Position numbers and translations under genes: made by a program
Part shown: positions 30,868-43,901 of the stretch, piece by piece
Numbering within the stretch: the first letter of the stretch is position 1
Layout of the letters: each line of letters opens with the position of its first letter
Notes under the pieces: generated by a model
Database searches by the model: none
What the model was told of the DNA's origin: nothing
Seen by the model: the letters and a program-made list of their open reading frames with translations, nothing else
Assembly: GCF_000417875.1 (NCBI RefSeq)
Contig: NW_006920870.1
Location: forward strand, 42,039 to 88,801
From: Pseudozyma flocculosa PF-1
Taxonomy: Eukaryota > Basidiomycota > Ustilaginomycetes > Ustilaginales > Ustilaginaceae
Length of the DNA: 46,763 nucleotides
Reading direction: 5' to 3'

Positions 30868-31693
30868 GGTGCGAGGCTGCTGCTAGTCTCAGACGGTACA
30901 GATGTGGGGTATGGGAGGTTGATGGAAGAAGAAGGGGGAGGCACGCCTTCGTCGGTCCTTTAAGAGTGCAGGCAAGGCAAGGCAAGGTGAGGCAAGGAAG
31001 CAGCTACCTAGCACGGCGAGGAGGAAGCTAAGGACCCTTTGGCCGTCCCTCTCGGCACGCCCGCTCGTCCTGGCACGTCCCTCCTCCCCCACTCCCCACT
31101 TCCCCCCGCACGCACGGACAGACGCAAAGTCGGCCAGGACTCGGAAACGCGGCAAAGCGGTGCGGCGCGGCGCAACCCTCGGTCGGCCCCGCCCTGGTCC
31201 CCCCGCCCGGCCTTTTTCCGAAACGCACCTTCGGCTCGGACCGCGAGCCGCGAGCGAGCGACAAGGCTCCTCCCCCCTCTTTCTCTCTTGAAACGACCGC
31301 AAGCCCCCTCAGCACATCCCTCTGAAAGCGACCACCGATCGGCGTTGCCCCCGCCCGATTCGAGTGCCGACATGGCGTGGTGTGTACAGACGGCAAGCCG
31401 GGATCGCGCGTAGCCTGGATGTGCATGAAAGGGCGCCGTTGGGTCGGATTGGGTCGGATTGGTAGGGAAGGAGAGGGGGTATCGGTGACCGTGGCTCGAA
31501 GCCAGTTGGGGGAGCAGATGAGGCATGGCAGAACGTCTAGGACTAGGACTAGGACTGGGCTACGTCGCACGATGACCTCGGAGGTAGATGCACGGGCAGA
31601 GGGGGAAGGCGTAGCGCTAACCACGAGAATGACAGGGAGGCAGGACAGTGCTCGACTGACGTGACGGCCCCGCAAGCACCGTCGAGGGCCGCA

Positions 31694-31792
<99 letters not shown>

Positions 31793-31794
31793 GG
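30868..31794. other. Intergenic region with long GAC repeat
   Basis: About 0.9 kb between two minus-strand genes. It contains a GCAAG-type pentamer run near 30,968-30,998 and ends in a long (GAC)n tract that directly follows the stop codon of the Sel1-repeat gene. Long open frames here are products of the repeat and are rejected. Confidence 0.5.
31694..31790. repeat. (GAC)n microsatellite, about 32 units
   Basis: About 97 bases of uninterrupted GAC/CGA repeat. On the minus strand it reads (GTC)n and begins four bases after the stop codon of the Chs4-like gene, so it probably lies in that gene's 3' UTR. Confidence 0.9.
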
Positions 31795-34691
31795 CTAGGC
31801 GATGACGCACTCGGACTCGGCGTCCTTGCGCGTGGGCCGAGCGCCCTTTTTGCCCGCCTGGCCCTTCATCTTCTTGAGCTCCGTCAGACGCTGCATCGCC
31901 CGCTTGTTGCCTTGGGCTGTGCCGTGTCGGGGCGGAGAGGCGAGGCAGGGAGGCAGGGAGGCAAAGATGCAAAAGAAGCAAAGAGGGACAAGGTCAGCCA
32001 TCAACGACGACGCCATCGACACCAGGGCCAGCGCTGCATCTGGCCGCCGCTCAAAGACTCACCCGCCGCACGCATGTACCACCGCTTGGCCTCGTCGAGG
32101 TCGGCCGTGACGCCGATGCCGACTTCGGAGTAGTAGCCCACGGCGTACTCGGCCTTGGCGATGCCCTTGGTGGCCGCCCTGCGCGCCCACAGGTACGCCT
32201 CCGAGTCCGACTGTTTGAGCACGCCCTCGGAACCCGTCAGGTACCAGCCGCTCAGCGCCAGCTCCGACTCTCCGTCCCCCTTGCCCGCCGCCTTTGTGTA
32301 CCACGCGATGCTCCGCCGCGGGTCGACGGGACACGTCAGCGAGCCGTACTCGTACGCGCAGCCCAGCTTGAACTGGCTCGGCGCGTAGCCCAGCTGGGCC
32401 GCCTGGGTGAAGAGCTCGCGCGCGTACGCCTCGTCGTGGACCACGACGGTGCTGTTGGGCTTCTCGTGCAACAGCCCGAGCTCGTGGAGCGCGTGCGGGT
32501 TGTCGTCGTCGGCCTGGGCCGCAGCGCGCTTGAGCCACACGATGGCCTCGCGGATGTTGCGCGGCTGGCCCAGCAGCCCGTTGAGCAGCACCATCCCCAG
32601 CTTGTACATGCCCGCCGTGTCGCCGAGCGCCGAGGCCTTGCGGTAGAAGAGCACCGCGCGGTGGTGGTCGCGCCTCGTGCCGGCGCCCACCTCGTTGCAC
32701 ACGGCGGTGCGGTAGGTGGCGGCGGGGTGGTTCTGCTTCGACGCCTGGACGTAGAGGTTGTAGGCCTTTTCGTGGTCGACCTGGAGGCCCAGCGATCCGT
32801 TGCCGAAGCAGTTGGCGAGGAAGAACTGCGCCTCGGCGTACGGCGGCTTGCCCACGCCCATGCCGGCCGTGGCGAGGCGCTTGATGAGCTTGAGGCTCTC
32901 GGCGAGCAGCGCGTCGCGGTACTTGCGCTGCTGCTTGGGTCCGTCGGCCGGGTCGTGCACCTTCTTGGCCGCCTCGATGAGGTACTTGGCAAACGCAAAC
33001 TGCGCCTCGGGGTCCGGGTCGCCCTTCATCCGCTGCCGGTACTCGTTGACAAACGCCTTGTTGAACGGCAGCGTCTGCTGCGGCGCCGCGTCCTTGCTCT
33101 TTCGACGCGGGTTCGACGCCGCGCTGCCCATGCTGGCCATGCTGAGCTGCGTGCCCTGCCGGCTCAGCATGTTCGGCCGCCCCGCTCCGGCGGCGCCCAG
33201 GCTCATGCCGCCCATCGCACCCCCGTACATGTCCGAGCCGCCCGCGACGCCGGGCGGGAAGGCAGGCTGGTGACCTTCGGGGTACCCGAGGTAGCCCTGC
33301 GCCGCCTGGAAGTACGGGTTGGCGTCGTAGCCGTTGACGCCGCTCACAGCGCCTCCGTACGGCTGCGCAAAGGCGTACCCGTTGCCCTGGTGCGGCTGGT
33401 AGCCGCTCGAAGCGTAGCCAGCGGCTCCCGGTGGTCCGCCGCCGTAGTAGGCCGCCGATGCAGCATCGTAGCCCCCCTGCCCCGGCTGCTGCTGGTACTG
33501 GTGCTGCTGCGACGAGCGCTGATCGTGTCCGTCCATCGATCCGCCCATCATGCCCGGCTGGAAGCCGTCGCCGGGAGCCGAGTGGTGGCGCACCCCACCG
33601 CCGTACCCTTGCTGAGACTGCCAGTCCTGAGGAGCCGCCGGGCTGCCGTCGCCGGGAGCATGCTGGCCGTGCCCGCTCGACCGGTTGCCGTTGCCGTGGT
33701 CGAGATCGGCGGCGGTCTGGTCGATCTCTGCGGCGATGGCCGCGAGCGAGTTTTCGGGCTGCACCTCGGCCGCCGACTGGTGGATCTCCTGGTTGGCATA
33801 GGCCGCATTGGCGCGGACCGAGCCGATTCCGGGATTGCCTCGGCTTGCCCCTCCCGGCGCCGGGCTCTTGGATCTCTGCGGCCCGAAGCTGGGCGTCGCC
33901 AGCAGCCGCATGTTTGCGAAACTGTCGCCGAGGTCGTCGGCCAATGGCGGGGCACGCGAGGCGTCTGCACCATTGCCGGGGTCAAGAGCGGGCATCGACA
34001 TGTTTGACTGCCGATACAGGCCGTCTGCCGTGCGAAGCAAAGAGGCGAGCAAGGACGAGGGAAGATAGAATGGCAGAAAGAGAAAGCAACGAGCGAGGAC
34101 AGCATCAGCAAGCCGCTCAATGGGCGCGCGCCGGCGATGCCTTGATAGCATGGCGGTCCGTCCGTGCTTACCTTGTGCCTGTTGCGGCTGGTGCTGGTGC
34201 GGTTGCTGGTGCTGCTGATGCTGGTGATGCGGCGGTGGCTGCGTAAAGTTGCGGGTGGGTTGCCGCCCATTGGGAGCGTGGTCGGCCGTGTACCGCACCG
34301 GCATCTGTTGCGGGCTGTGCATGTAGGCCTGCCTCGAGTCCGACGGGTAGTACTGCTGAGAGCCCGAGGAGCCGACGCTGCCGCCGGTGCGCGACAGGTT
34401 GGCACCGGCACCCTGCGGCTGGCCCGGACTGCGGTAGTAGCCCTGGTAGGGAGAGCCCGAGGGTGTGTATGGCCGCTGAGGGGGCTGTGGCTGCTGCTGC
34501 TGCTGGCCGTACTGCTGATAGGCCTGGTGCTGTTGCTGTCCGGCGTACTGCTGGTGATACGGAGGCTGCTGTGACTGCTGGGCGCCCGGATAGTGGCCTG
34601 CGACTGAGGCGCTGCGGCTTGGCGGAACGTCGCTGTAGTCGTGCGCCGAGGCGTACGCCAGCGAGGCGGAAGCGTGCGAGTCCTGCGACAT
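31795..34691 (-). CDS. Chs4/Skt5-like Sel1-repeat protein, chitin synthase activator family
   Basis: Three exons (34,172-34,691; 32,063-34,024; 31,795-31,916) give 867 residues. The N-terminal 500 residues are Gln/Pro/Gly/Ser-rich. From about residue 540 a series of Sel1-like repeats follows, for example AEAQFFLANCFGNGS, AAVLFYRKASALGD-type helices, YAPSQFKLGCAYEYGS and AEYAVGYYSEVGIGV. The protein ends in Cys-Val-Ile-Ala, a CaaX box. Yeast Chs4/Skt5 has the same layout, a disordered N-terminus, Sel1 repeats and a prenylated C-terminus, and recruits chitin synthase III to the bud neck. I infer a membrane-anchored chitin synthase regulator. The intron junctions (QAQ then DGLYRQ, and RAA then AQGNKRA) keep repeat structure. 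The start at 34,691 is the first ATG of the long open frame with a sensible N-terminus. Confidence 0.85.
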
Positions 34692-36627
34692 GGCGGGCGA
34701 GGAGGTGGTCAAGCTACGGCCCGCGACGCCCGGAGCAGGGACGGAGAGAGGGATGCGGAGCTCGCTAGTCGGTCTCTCTTTGGTGAGCGCTCGGCGATGG
34801 CCTGCTGTGTGAGGAGGCGTTGCGGATGTCGAGAGCGTGCCAGGCCGCGCAGGATGCTCTAGGGTCGACTGAGCCGCTGGCAGCACGGAGGAGCAGCAGG
34901 GTGGCCTGGGCAAGGCACCTACCGATTCCAACCGATGGAGAGGTTGTAGAGCGGCCGAGGAGAGTGAATCGACGCCTTCCGCTGCTGCTGCTTGGGCGCT
35001 TCGAGGTCGATCAGGCTCCTCTGGGACGTCAGAGGCAGTCCTTTCCTCCGAGGCGGTGTAGTCGAGCAGGGCAAGTGCAACCAAGTGTAGCAGAGCGGAG
35101 GCCGAGGGGCGGAAGTGGTCGGAGCTGCTTGCTGCCTTGTCCTGGTGGTCTACCAGGAGATGTTGGTCGTTACGCAATCGGAAAGTAGTCGGTGCTCGTC
35201 GCCGTCGCCGTCGCCGTCGCCGTTGAAGCTGGTCTGCGATCGCCGCGCGATATGTCCGTACGTGATCCTTTTGCGCGCGGAGGCCCAGAGCAGTGAAGAT
35301 GCGGGGGTGCGTGGACTGCTTTGTCGGTGCGCAGAGGCAGGCAGCGGTGGACGAGGCGGGGTTGGGCGGGGTTGGGCGGGGCAGGACGGGGCGCGATGGA
35401 TGGGATGTGAAGTGGCGTGGGTTGGTGCGGCAAGAGATGTACGGGCAGCAGGAGGCTGGGAGGGTCGATGGTGACCCGAGCCAGATAGACGGGCGACTCA
35501 CTCCGACCGACGCTCGACGCTCGAGTGCCAACCAACAGCCTGACAACGCGCCACGCAAGAAGAGGCCGGCCGGGTCGGACCTTTGTGCTTGGCCCCTAGC
35601 CAGGCCAGGCTGGCCCGCTCGCTCGACCCTGAAGGGCGGGTGGCCTAGACCTAGCCTGTGTGACCTGCGCCTTGGCTTGCCTGCCTGCTTGCTTGTCTCT
35701 CTGCCAGCCCTAGCCTAGCCTGCTGGCCACCTGGGGCCTGGCCACTCTCACGCGGCCCACCTCACCACCCCTAGCCTCCGCCCGCCCGCCTGCCCGCCAG
35801 ATTTTTCTTTTTTTTGGAACAGGGCCGAGCAAGCAGTCGGCAGGTCTGGCGCGGGGCCTGTGCGCAACAGCGCCAGCGTGCGTTCGTGCGTGCGCCGCTT
35901 GCGCCAACGAGCAGCGCCCGCTGTGCTGCCGCTTCGGGTTTGGGTGGCTCTTGGCCCTGCCCGCCTGCCGAGCAGCGAGGGCGGGGACCAACCCTCGAAA
36001 AAATGACAGAGGGCAGGGCAGCACGCCCACCCGCTCGCTGCCTGACGTCGAGATGCATTTCGACATCCCCCTCAAGACCGACGCCAAATCGACGCAGCCT
36101 CACGCCCAACCAACACTTCGCCCCGCCTCCTTCTCCTCCTCCGCCATCCTCACAGCCAAGGCATCGGATCCGCCATCGTCGTCGTGCAGTCGGAACGCCG
36201 TCATCATCTGCCGCCGTTTCCAAGGTGCGCCGTCGCCCCCTCCTCCTCGACGACGACGGCGGCGAGGCCTGGCAACGCGGAAGAGGGACAGGCCACGCGC
36301 ACATAGCAGCCTGTGGTCGCTCCATCAAGTCGTCCAGATCGACGGGTACGCCGAAGACGGCTACGTCCAGACGTCAAGGCGAGGCGTTGACCGCAGACCC
36401 AACAGAACCTGCACGCGCAGCACCACCTCGAACAGAGCGACGGCATGCACTCGCGCGCATCGGCTGCCGCATCGGCCGCAGTCGTCCATCAGAAGCGGTT
36501 CGTGTTATTGCAAGACCTGGAGTAGCCTGAGTTCAAAAGGACGAGCGCCGCTCAGCAGCTCCCGCCGCGTCTTGCCACCAGAGGCGCACGAGTTTGGTGC
36601 GGCACGGTGTCGCTGCCCTCTCTGGCG
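34692..36627. other. Intergenic region, Chs4-like promoter and calmodulin 3' side
   Basis: About 1.9 kb. The first part is the presumed promoter and leader of the Chs4-like gene, with a CGTCGC run near 35,197-35,222. From about 35,590 to 35,770 it has CCAGGC and TAGCC words. The rest is unremarkable GC-rich DNA downstream of calmodulin. No gene recognised. Confidence 0.45.
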
Positions 36628-37841
<1,214 letters not shown>

Positions 37842-38069
37842 ATTGTAAGATTGCAATGTGTCGGTGGTGTGTGAGAGAAGGTGCTGGTGATGGTAGTCGT
37901 GGTGGCGGTGGTGACGACGGCGGCCCGGCAGAGACGAGGGGGGCCCAGGCCACCTGCGCGAATTTTCCTACAGCAGGCCAGGCAGGCCCAGGCCAGGGCA
38001 GGCCAGGGCAGCCCCGACCCAGGCGGGCGGTGTGTGCGTGTGCGTGTGTTCGCGCTTGGCCCACGGCTT

Positions 38070-38098
38070 GTCTGTCTGCCTGCCTGCCTGCCTGCCTG
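38070..38098. repeat. (TGCC)n/(TGTC)n tetranucleotide run
   Basis: TGTC units grade into five TGCC units in the calmodulin upstream region. Confidence 0.75.
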
Positions 38099-38251
38099 TT
38101 GGCTGGCCTGCCTGAGCCTGGGCCACCCCCCAAATCCGTCTCGCACAGCCCATCACCCTCGCGTTGCCAGGCCTGGCCTCGCCTCGCCTCGCCCTCGGCT
38201 GCCGTCTGCGACCGCCCTCCCTCGCTGCGTGCCGGGCTTGCCGCCGGTGTG

Positions 38252-38279
38252 CGCCAGCCAGCCAGCCAGCCAGCCAGCC
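38252..38279. repeat. (CAGC)n tetranucleotide run, about 6-7 units
   Basis: Tandem CCAG/CAGC units upstream of calmodulin, of the same family as the runs at 12,604 and 42,528. Confidence 0.75.
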
Positions 38280-39411
38280 GTACGTGTTGGCCCTGGCTCT
38301 GCCTGCCCTGTCCCCCCTGCCCGCGCCGGGCAGTGACGCAACGCACACGCCCAGCGCACGCCCAGCGCCTCCCCCGACCTCGCGCCGACGCCGACGCCGC
38401 GGCCTGACCGCCCACCCAATTCAAGCTTGCTAGGGAGATCTGGCAGGCCAGGCCTGGCTGGCCTCTATCGGCCGTCGTCCACGGCCACACGGCTGGGATG
38501 CCTGGCCGATAGTCCACGCGAACGCCCCCGCTCCGCTCGCAGCCCCACATGCCTGGGGCCTTTCCTTTGAAGACGACCGCTGGCGCGGCACAAGTGTGAT
38601 CGGGGAGCCGGGCAAACAGATCGGCGACGCACGATCTCACCTCGCCTCGCCTCGCCTTCGCGCCCCGCCGCCAGCTCTTCGGGCAACCGGCCTCATCATC
38701 ATCGACCTCGGCTGGTCAACGAGCGAGGACAACACTACGTAACCTGTACGTCGTCGTCCATCTCGTCCCGACGGTGCGACGACGCGGGTGTGTGCGCACG
38801 GCCAGGCCTGGCCAGGCCAGGCTGGCCGGTGTCAGTGCGCGAATCCGCGCCCTCTGCCAGGTCAAAGCAAGCCGATACGGCCGGCCCGGTGGCATACATA
38901 TCGGGCTCGCCCGCTGAGGGTGTCGCGCGGCACATCTAGTTCCCCCTTGCCTGACTTCGTCGAGATCGACGCCACCCACAGCCTTCCAACACGCAGTAGC
39001 AGAGCAGACGGGAAGGTAGCGTGTGGTAGAGAGAGAGAGGGAGGTCGGCGTCGGCATCGCCGCCTCTCTGTATGCTTTGATTCGGATCGGCAAGAGACTC
39101 TGCGTGGGCCTCTGGCCGTTTATCAGGACGCAGGCCCCCTGGGCAGGCCTGGTCTGCTCTATCTATCTTCTATGGGCACGGAAGTGGGCAGCAGCGACGC
39201 CTTCAGAGTCGATCCGAGACGGCGGAGGGGAGAATGCAAAAAGGGGCCGGGTGGCGCGGCACACGAGCAGGGGGTATAGGTGGGGGACGGGGGCATGCGA
39301 TGTGAGGGAAGGGATCAAGAAGCGTGCGGTGGTTGAAATGCAGGGTGGGCTGTGTTGATGAGAAGAGAGCCCTTTTGGATGGCGGTGCGCCGAGGTGTCG
39401 CAACGACCGCC

Positions 39412-41364
39412 TCATCGAGTCCAGCTCCAGACGGCGGGGGCGGGGACGCCGGTGCGCAGGGCGGCATGCAGGTGGCAGCGCGACGACGGCGCCTGGGCCA
39501 GCCGGAACGAGCCCTTGCCCAGAGCATCGCCGCCCTGCCATCCAGCAGCGTCGGCGATGACCTTGTCGGCATCGTCGTCGCCGTCGTCGTCGGTGTTGCA
39601 GCCGGAGCGGGCGGGGAGCGAGGGCATCAGCTCGCCGCGGCACAGGCGCGCGGTAAACGTGGCGCGCGGCGTGCTGCTGTTGCTCCGGCGCGATCCACTC
39701 TTGGCCGTCTGCGTGCCGCTGAGGGCGACGCTGCCGCCTCCACGACGGGAGGGCGCAACCGAGGCGAGGCGCGACATGGCTGCCGACGACAGCCCTCCGC
39801 CGCCGCCCAGCGGCATCGACGACGACGACGAAGAAGAAGAAGAAGAAGACGACATCGACATGGCCACCGCCGGCGTCACGGCGCCAGAAGGCAGCGGAGC
39901 GTCCCACTCCTCGATCTCGGCAAGCGCGGAGCTGGAGGCGGACTGCTTGCCCTTGGACTTGGCCGAGGCGTTGGCGCAGTCGCTCGAGAGGAGGCCGTCG
40001 AGCTGCTGGATACGAGGCTTCTGCTTCTGGCGACGAGCGTCGAGCGAAGCAGTGGTGCGCGAGGGAGGCGGGCTGGCCACCTCCTTGGGCGTGACCCAGC
40101 CGGAGGCCGAGGTGCTGCCCGCCAGCGCGGACGCTCCCCAGCGCTTCTTGCCGCTCCGCGCACCCTTGGCCGAGGCCTGCATGGCGTCGCGGGCGTCGGC
40201 GGCGGCGGCCTCGGCCTCGAGACGACGCAGCAGCTGGTTGGCGCGCGCCGAGCGTCGGACAAAGAACTCCATGCCGAGCGACAGGCTGAAGCTGAGGTAC
40301 TCGTGACCCTCGTCGCTCCAGACGAGGTCGCCGGGGCTGCGCTCGTCACGCGAGGCGGGCACCGAGGCGTCGTCGCTGTCGGCGCCGTCGTCCGTCGAGC
40401 GCTGCAGGGTGGGGTGGAGGCCGTGGCGACGCGTCCTGGCCGCGATGGGGGTCGAGCGCAGCCGGCGGGCGGCGCCTTGCTGGTCCTGCTGGTCCTGCTG
40501 CTGCAGGTCGTACTTGGAGCAGTAGAAGCGGCTCAGCCAGCCGTTTTCGGGGTCTGGGACGCCCCAAGAAGCGGCGTCATCCCCATTCTTGCGAGAGTCG
40601 TCGGCGCCGTCGCTGTCCTGGCCGTCGTCGGGGAAGCGCCATACCAGCCCGAAGTCGGCCTCGAGGCGAGCCGAGCAGGCCTTTGCCTCGGCCTGCTCGA
40701 TGCGACGGCGCTGCGACGCCGACGCCGACTGGCGCTGTTCGCTGCCCTCGTCGTCATCGCCGTCATCGCCGTCACTGTCGTCGTCGTCGTCCTCCTCTTC
40801 ATCGTCGTCGTCGTTTTCGTCCTCTTCGCCCTCGATGGGCTGCTGCACGCGAAAAAGCGAGTGCCAGTCGGCCTCGGTGTCAAAGAGGAGCGAGACAGTG
40901 TCGCCGTCGTAGCCCTTGAAGCGGAGGGGGATGACGTGGACGATCGACTGAGGCTGGGACGCAGCCGTAGCGGGCGAAGCTGCCGGAGCAGGTGCGACGG
41001 GCTCGGTGGCGCCGTGGCGATCGAGGATGTTGAGACGGTCGAGCTGGGCATCGCCGGTGGCCACGGTGGGCTGCGGCAGCAGGGGCGAAGGGGGTGGGAG
41101 CTTGCGCACGACGCGAAGGCCGACGCGCCAGTCTGCGTTGGCAAAGTGCGAGGCGATGAGCTCGTGCTCGACGGCGTGCTTCCAGGCGCGGCTGATGGGG
41201 CGGATCGAGGTGTAGAGGGTGGCGGGGTCGCAGTAGAGAAAGATGGAGCGGAGGATCTCGTTGGGCAGGCTCTGGGCCTGCTGCTGGTCGACGGCGGCGG
41301 CGGCGTCGTCGACCTGCCCGCCCTCCTCAAATGAGGAGGAGCGGGTGTAGGCGATTCCATTCAT
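39412..41364 (-). CDS. F-box-like domain protein
   Basis: 650 residues, single exon. Residues about 30-70 read SLPNEILRSIFLYCDPATLY then RAWKHAVEHELI, the pattern of an F-box, which would bind Skp1 in an SCF ubiquitin ligase. Beyond it are a region with VIPLRFKGYDGDTVSLLFD, a run of about 45 mostly acidic residues (Asp/Glu/Ser), and a more structured part (ENGWLSRFYCSKYDL, GHEYLSFSLSLGMEFFVRR). The C-terminal 250 residues are low-complexity with a long Ser run. No WD40 or leucine-rich repeats are visible, so the substrate-binding part is not identified. The start is the first ATG of the frame (MNGIAYTRSS). The role is inferred from the F-box only. Confidence 0.65.
   Translation of the reverse strand: MNGIAYTRSSSFEEGGQVDDAAAAVDQQQAQSLPNEILRSIFLYCDPATLYTSIRPISRAWKHAVEHELIASHFANADWRVGLRVVRKLPPPSPLLPQPTVATGDAQLDRLNILDRHGATEPVAPAPAASPATAASQPQSIVHVIPLRFKGYDGDTVSLLFDTEADWHSLFRVQQPIEGEEDENDDDDEEEDDDDDSDGDDGDDDEGSEQRQSASASQRRRIEQAEAKACSARLEADFGLVWRFPDDGQDSDGADDSRKNGDDAASWGVPDPENGWLSRFYCSKYDLQQQDQQDQQGAARRLRSTPIAARTRRHGLHPTLQRSTDDGADSDDASVPASRDERSPGDLVWSDEGHEYLSFSLSLGMEFFVRRSARANQLLRRLEAEAAAADARDAMQASAKGARSGKKRWGASALAGSTSASGWVTPKEVASPPPSRTTASLDARRQKQKPRIQQLDGLLSSDCANASAKSKGKQSASSSALAEIEEWDAPLPSGAVTPAVAMSMSSSSSSSSSSSSMPLGGGGGLSSAAMSRLASVAPSRRGGGSVALSGTQTAKSGSRRSNSSTPRATFTARLCRGELMPSLPARSGCNTDDDGDDDADKVIADAAGWQGGDALGKGSFRLAQAPSSRCHLHAALRTGVPAPAVWSWTR
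39827..39849. repeat. GAA/GAC-rich microsatellite within coding sequence
   Basis: An AAG/GAC trinucleotide run on the plus strand codes for the Ser run of the F-box-like protein on the minus strand. It is likely to vary in length between strains. Confidence 0.6.
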
Positions 41365-43901
41365 CTTGACCAGCGGTGCGGTTGTGATAGGAAAGAAGTC
41401 CGGGGGGAGAAGGGGAAAAAGCGATGAAGCTGCAGCGACCGAAGCGGAGAGGAGGTGAAGGCTAGAAAGAGGAAGACGATTGTCGGTTGCAGCCTTGACG
41501 CGGTGGTCTTAAGAAGTCGGGGCTTTGACGGAGGGAGGTCGACTGGCTGGCCTGCGGGCAGAGGAGGAGGATGAGGAGAAGGAGGGGAGAGAGGGAGGGG
41601 CGGGTTCGAGTGCGGGGAAGAGGATCAAGGAGTGAAGCAGGTGCCGGACGGCACCAGCTAGCGGAGGGAACGAGGCAGGCAGGCAGGGTCCCAGCAGCTG
41701 GCAGGCCGCAGATTTCCAAAATTGCGGGGCCAGCGAATGAAAATTTCGCCCGTAGCCTGCCCGGCTGCACCTCGCCCAACGTGCAGCCCAACGTGCAGGC
41801 AGGCGCGGGCAGAATTTTGCCACCCTAGCTGCTGCCTGGCTGGCTGGCGGCGTGCTGGCTGGCCCGCAGGCGACAGAGACGGCGACGGCGACGACCGAAA
41901 ATCCGAAAATTCAGCGCCAAGGCGTAAAACTCTGGCCCTCACGTCACACTCCGGCCCCTCTGTGCTGGCTGCCTGGCACCGCGTCGCAGGCGTGTCCGTT
42001 TGGAATTTCGAAACTCGGTCGAAGATGACCCGATTCGAAACGCCCGCTGGTAGCCTGGCCTGCCAGGCCAGCTGGCCCACCCTCGCCCTCTCCTCCTGAC
42101 AGGGCCGCCCCCATCGAGCGTGGAATGGGCTCTCGCTCCGCCTCGATCCGTCCTCGACGTCGATCCGGTCGCGGTCGCCTTTCGGTTCGGTCACCAAGGG
42201 GCGGATCGATTGATGGAGAGAGAGGATCCGCGAGCTGGCGACGGAAATCTGATAGAAAGGGCTTGGCGACAGCTCGACGTCGATGGCGGCGATATCGACG
42301 GCGGCGACAAGCCTTCTCATCAAGGCGGCCGACAGGACGACTCGACCGTTGGGGAGCGTGGCCTGGCAGGCAAAACGAACCGGCAATCGTCGTTCAAGGA
42401 CGGAAAGAAGCACGCTACGACGATCCGGAAGTCGCCTCGGCGTCTGGACGTCGAGCCGCCTGCCTGATGTCTCGCTCGACGGACGTACACCGCGACGCCA
42501 GGGCAGGGGGCTGCGGGGAACGGTCAACCCAGCCCAGCCCAGCCCAGCCCAGCCCAGACCACCGGCACCGACGTCGACCCCCTGTCTCTTTGACGAGGAG
42601 CACCACCTTAGCTTGGGCTCGGTCCGAATCAGCGCCAAAGTCCCAGCCAAGCGGCCAAAGAGCAAGGCTCGGGCTCGACGACGCTGGGGCAAACCCTCGG
42701 CCCACTGGTCGCTGTATGCTGCACCAACGCACCGACCTCGACCAGCCGGGCAGGGCGCCAGATCCGCGCCGGCTGGACAGACGCCTCTCTGTGGCCGTCG
42801 TGGTGGTCGAGCACGCCCTCCTGATGGCATCGACGGGGGTTCGAGGGGTGTCAAGAAGCTGGCTGGCTGGCTGCCTGGACGCTGCGAGCAGGCGAGGAGT
42901 CAAAACCAGCTGACCGCCGTCCCGTCGCCCGGTCCCCAGGCTCGCGCTTCCATGGGCCCCTCTCGGGAAACCTCCTTGCCTGCGGCTCGGTGTGGCGCCA
43001 TGGCACGTACGTCGGTGGTCGTCTCGCCTGGTATGGCTTGGCCCGGCCATGGTTTCTACCGGCCCTGGACAGATCGACGACCTGCTTGAACAACCAGGCA
43101 GGCAGGCACGCCTCTCCGACCGTCGGCCTGCTGGCTTGCTTGCTCGCTGTTGCGGCTATGGACCCTGGCGCAGCGAGCTGAGCCTCGGCAGCGCGCAGAG
43201 GAGGGAGAGCGCGCCGGTGTCGCCGTCGCTTTCGCTTTCGGCGAATACGCCTGTTTCCGTCGGGCCGGTGGGGCTGGCCTCGTCCCGGCGAAGCTCGATA
43301 TCGCCAGCCTGGTGGTCATGGTCGATTCTGCGAGGCTCTGGACAGGTCGAGGGGGCTGCTCTCGATACAGGACTCCGCCAGACGTGGGGTCGATGACAGG
43401 TGCAGGCGAGGCGACGTATGTAGCGGTTGGGCGCGCGCCTAGGCCAGGAGCGAGGCCAGCAGCAGGGCAGGCGGGGCAGGGCAGGGCGCCTTTGCCGCGC
43501 TGCTGGCTGGCGCGTGCGTCCAACCGACCAACACCGGCCGTTTGGCCTGCTTACGCCCGGCCTCGTGATTGTTTCCACCACCAGCACCAAAACCATCACC
43601 CTCACCCTCACCCTCGACCCACTCGGCTTCATTCGACGGCCGCATAGGGGCTCCAACTTGGTCTGTGCCGTACGTACCTCCTCTTGGCCCGCCCGTCCGT
43701 CCTCCCTGCCGGTGGCCTGCATCTTGCCGCCCGCTCCTTCCTCGTCGTCGACCCAGCCTAGCCAGGCCACGCAGCCGCCTGCGTCACGCTTGCCACCGGC
43801 CCATTCGTCCACGGCAGCTTCCCTGTCTGCGCCCTAGGTGGACCGACCCGGCGGCTCGACTACTACTTCAAGCCCTCGCCTCCCCTCGAACGGACGCCAT
43901 C
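41365..43901. other. Intergenic region between divergent genes
   Basis: About 2.5 kb, the longest gene-free stretch of the window, between the F-box-like gene (minus) and the MFS gene (plus). It contains CCAGGC-type words (41,690-41,870; 42,055-42,075), a (CAGCC)n run at 42,528-42,557 and C/T-rich leader sequence before 43,902. Many overlapping open frames exist on both strands but none shows protein-family features, and all have shifted-repeat composition. A fast-evolving gene cannot be excluded. Confidence 0.45.
42528..42557. repeat. (CAGCC)n pentanucleotide repeat, about 6 units
   Basis: Uninterrupted CCCAG/CAGCC units in the intergenic region upstream of the MFS gene. Confidence 0.8.

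Larger units (their letters stand above)
37842..39411. other. Intergenic region with several tetranucleotide runs
   Basis: About 1.6 kb covering the calmodulin promoter and the region downstream of the F-box-like gene. It contains a (TGCC)n run at about 38,076-38,098, a (CAGC)n run at 38,252-38,279, and palindromic GGCCAGGCCTGGCC words near 38,447-38,463 and 38,801-38,827. No gene recognised. Confidence 0.5.

Noticed and set aside
31028..31981. Minus-strand frame with poly-Val run
   Set aside because: Product of reading through the GAC repeat; it overlaps the true last exon of the Chs4-like gene in another frame.
39352..41334. 660-residue plus-strand frame
   Set aside because: Antisense shadow of the F-box-like gene, rich in Val/Ala/Arg.
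41400..43850. Open frames up to about 400 residues in the long intergenic region
   Set aside because: They overlap in several frames and contain repeat-derived peptides; no conserved motif was seen.
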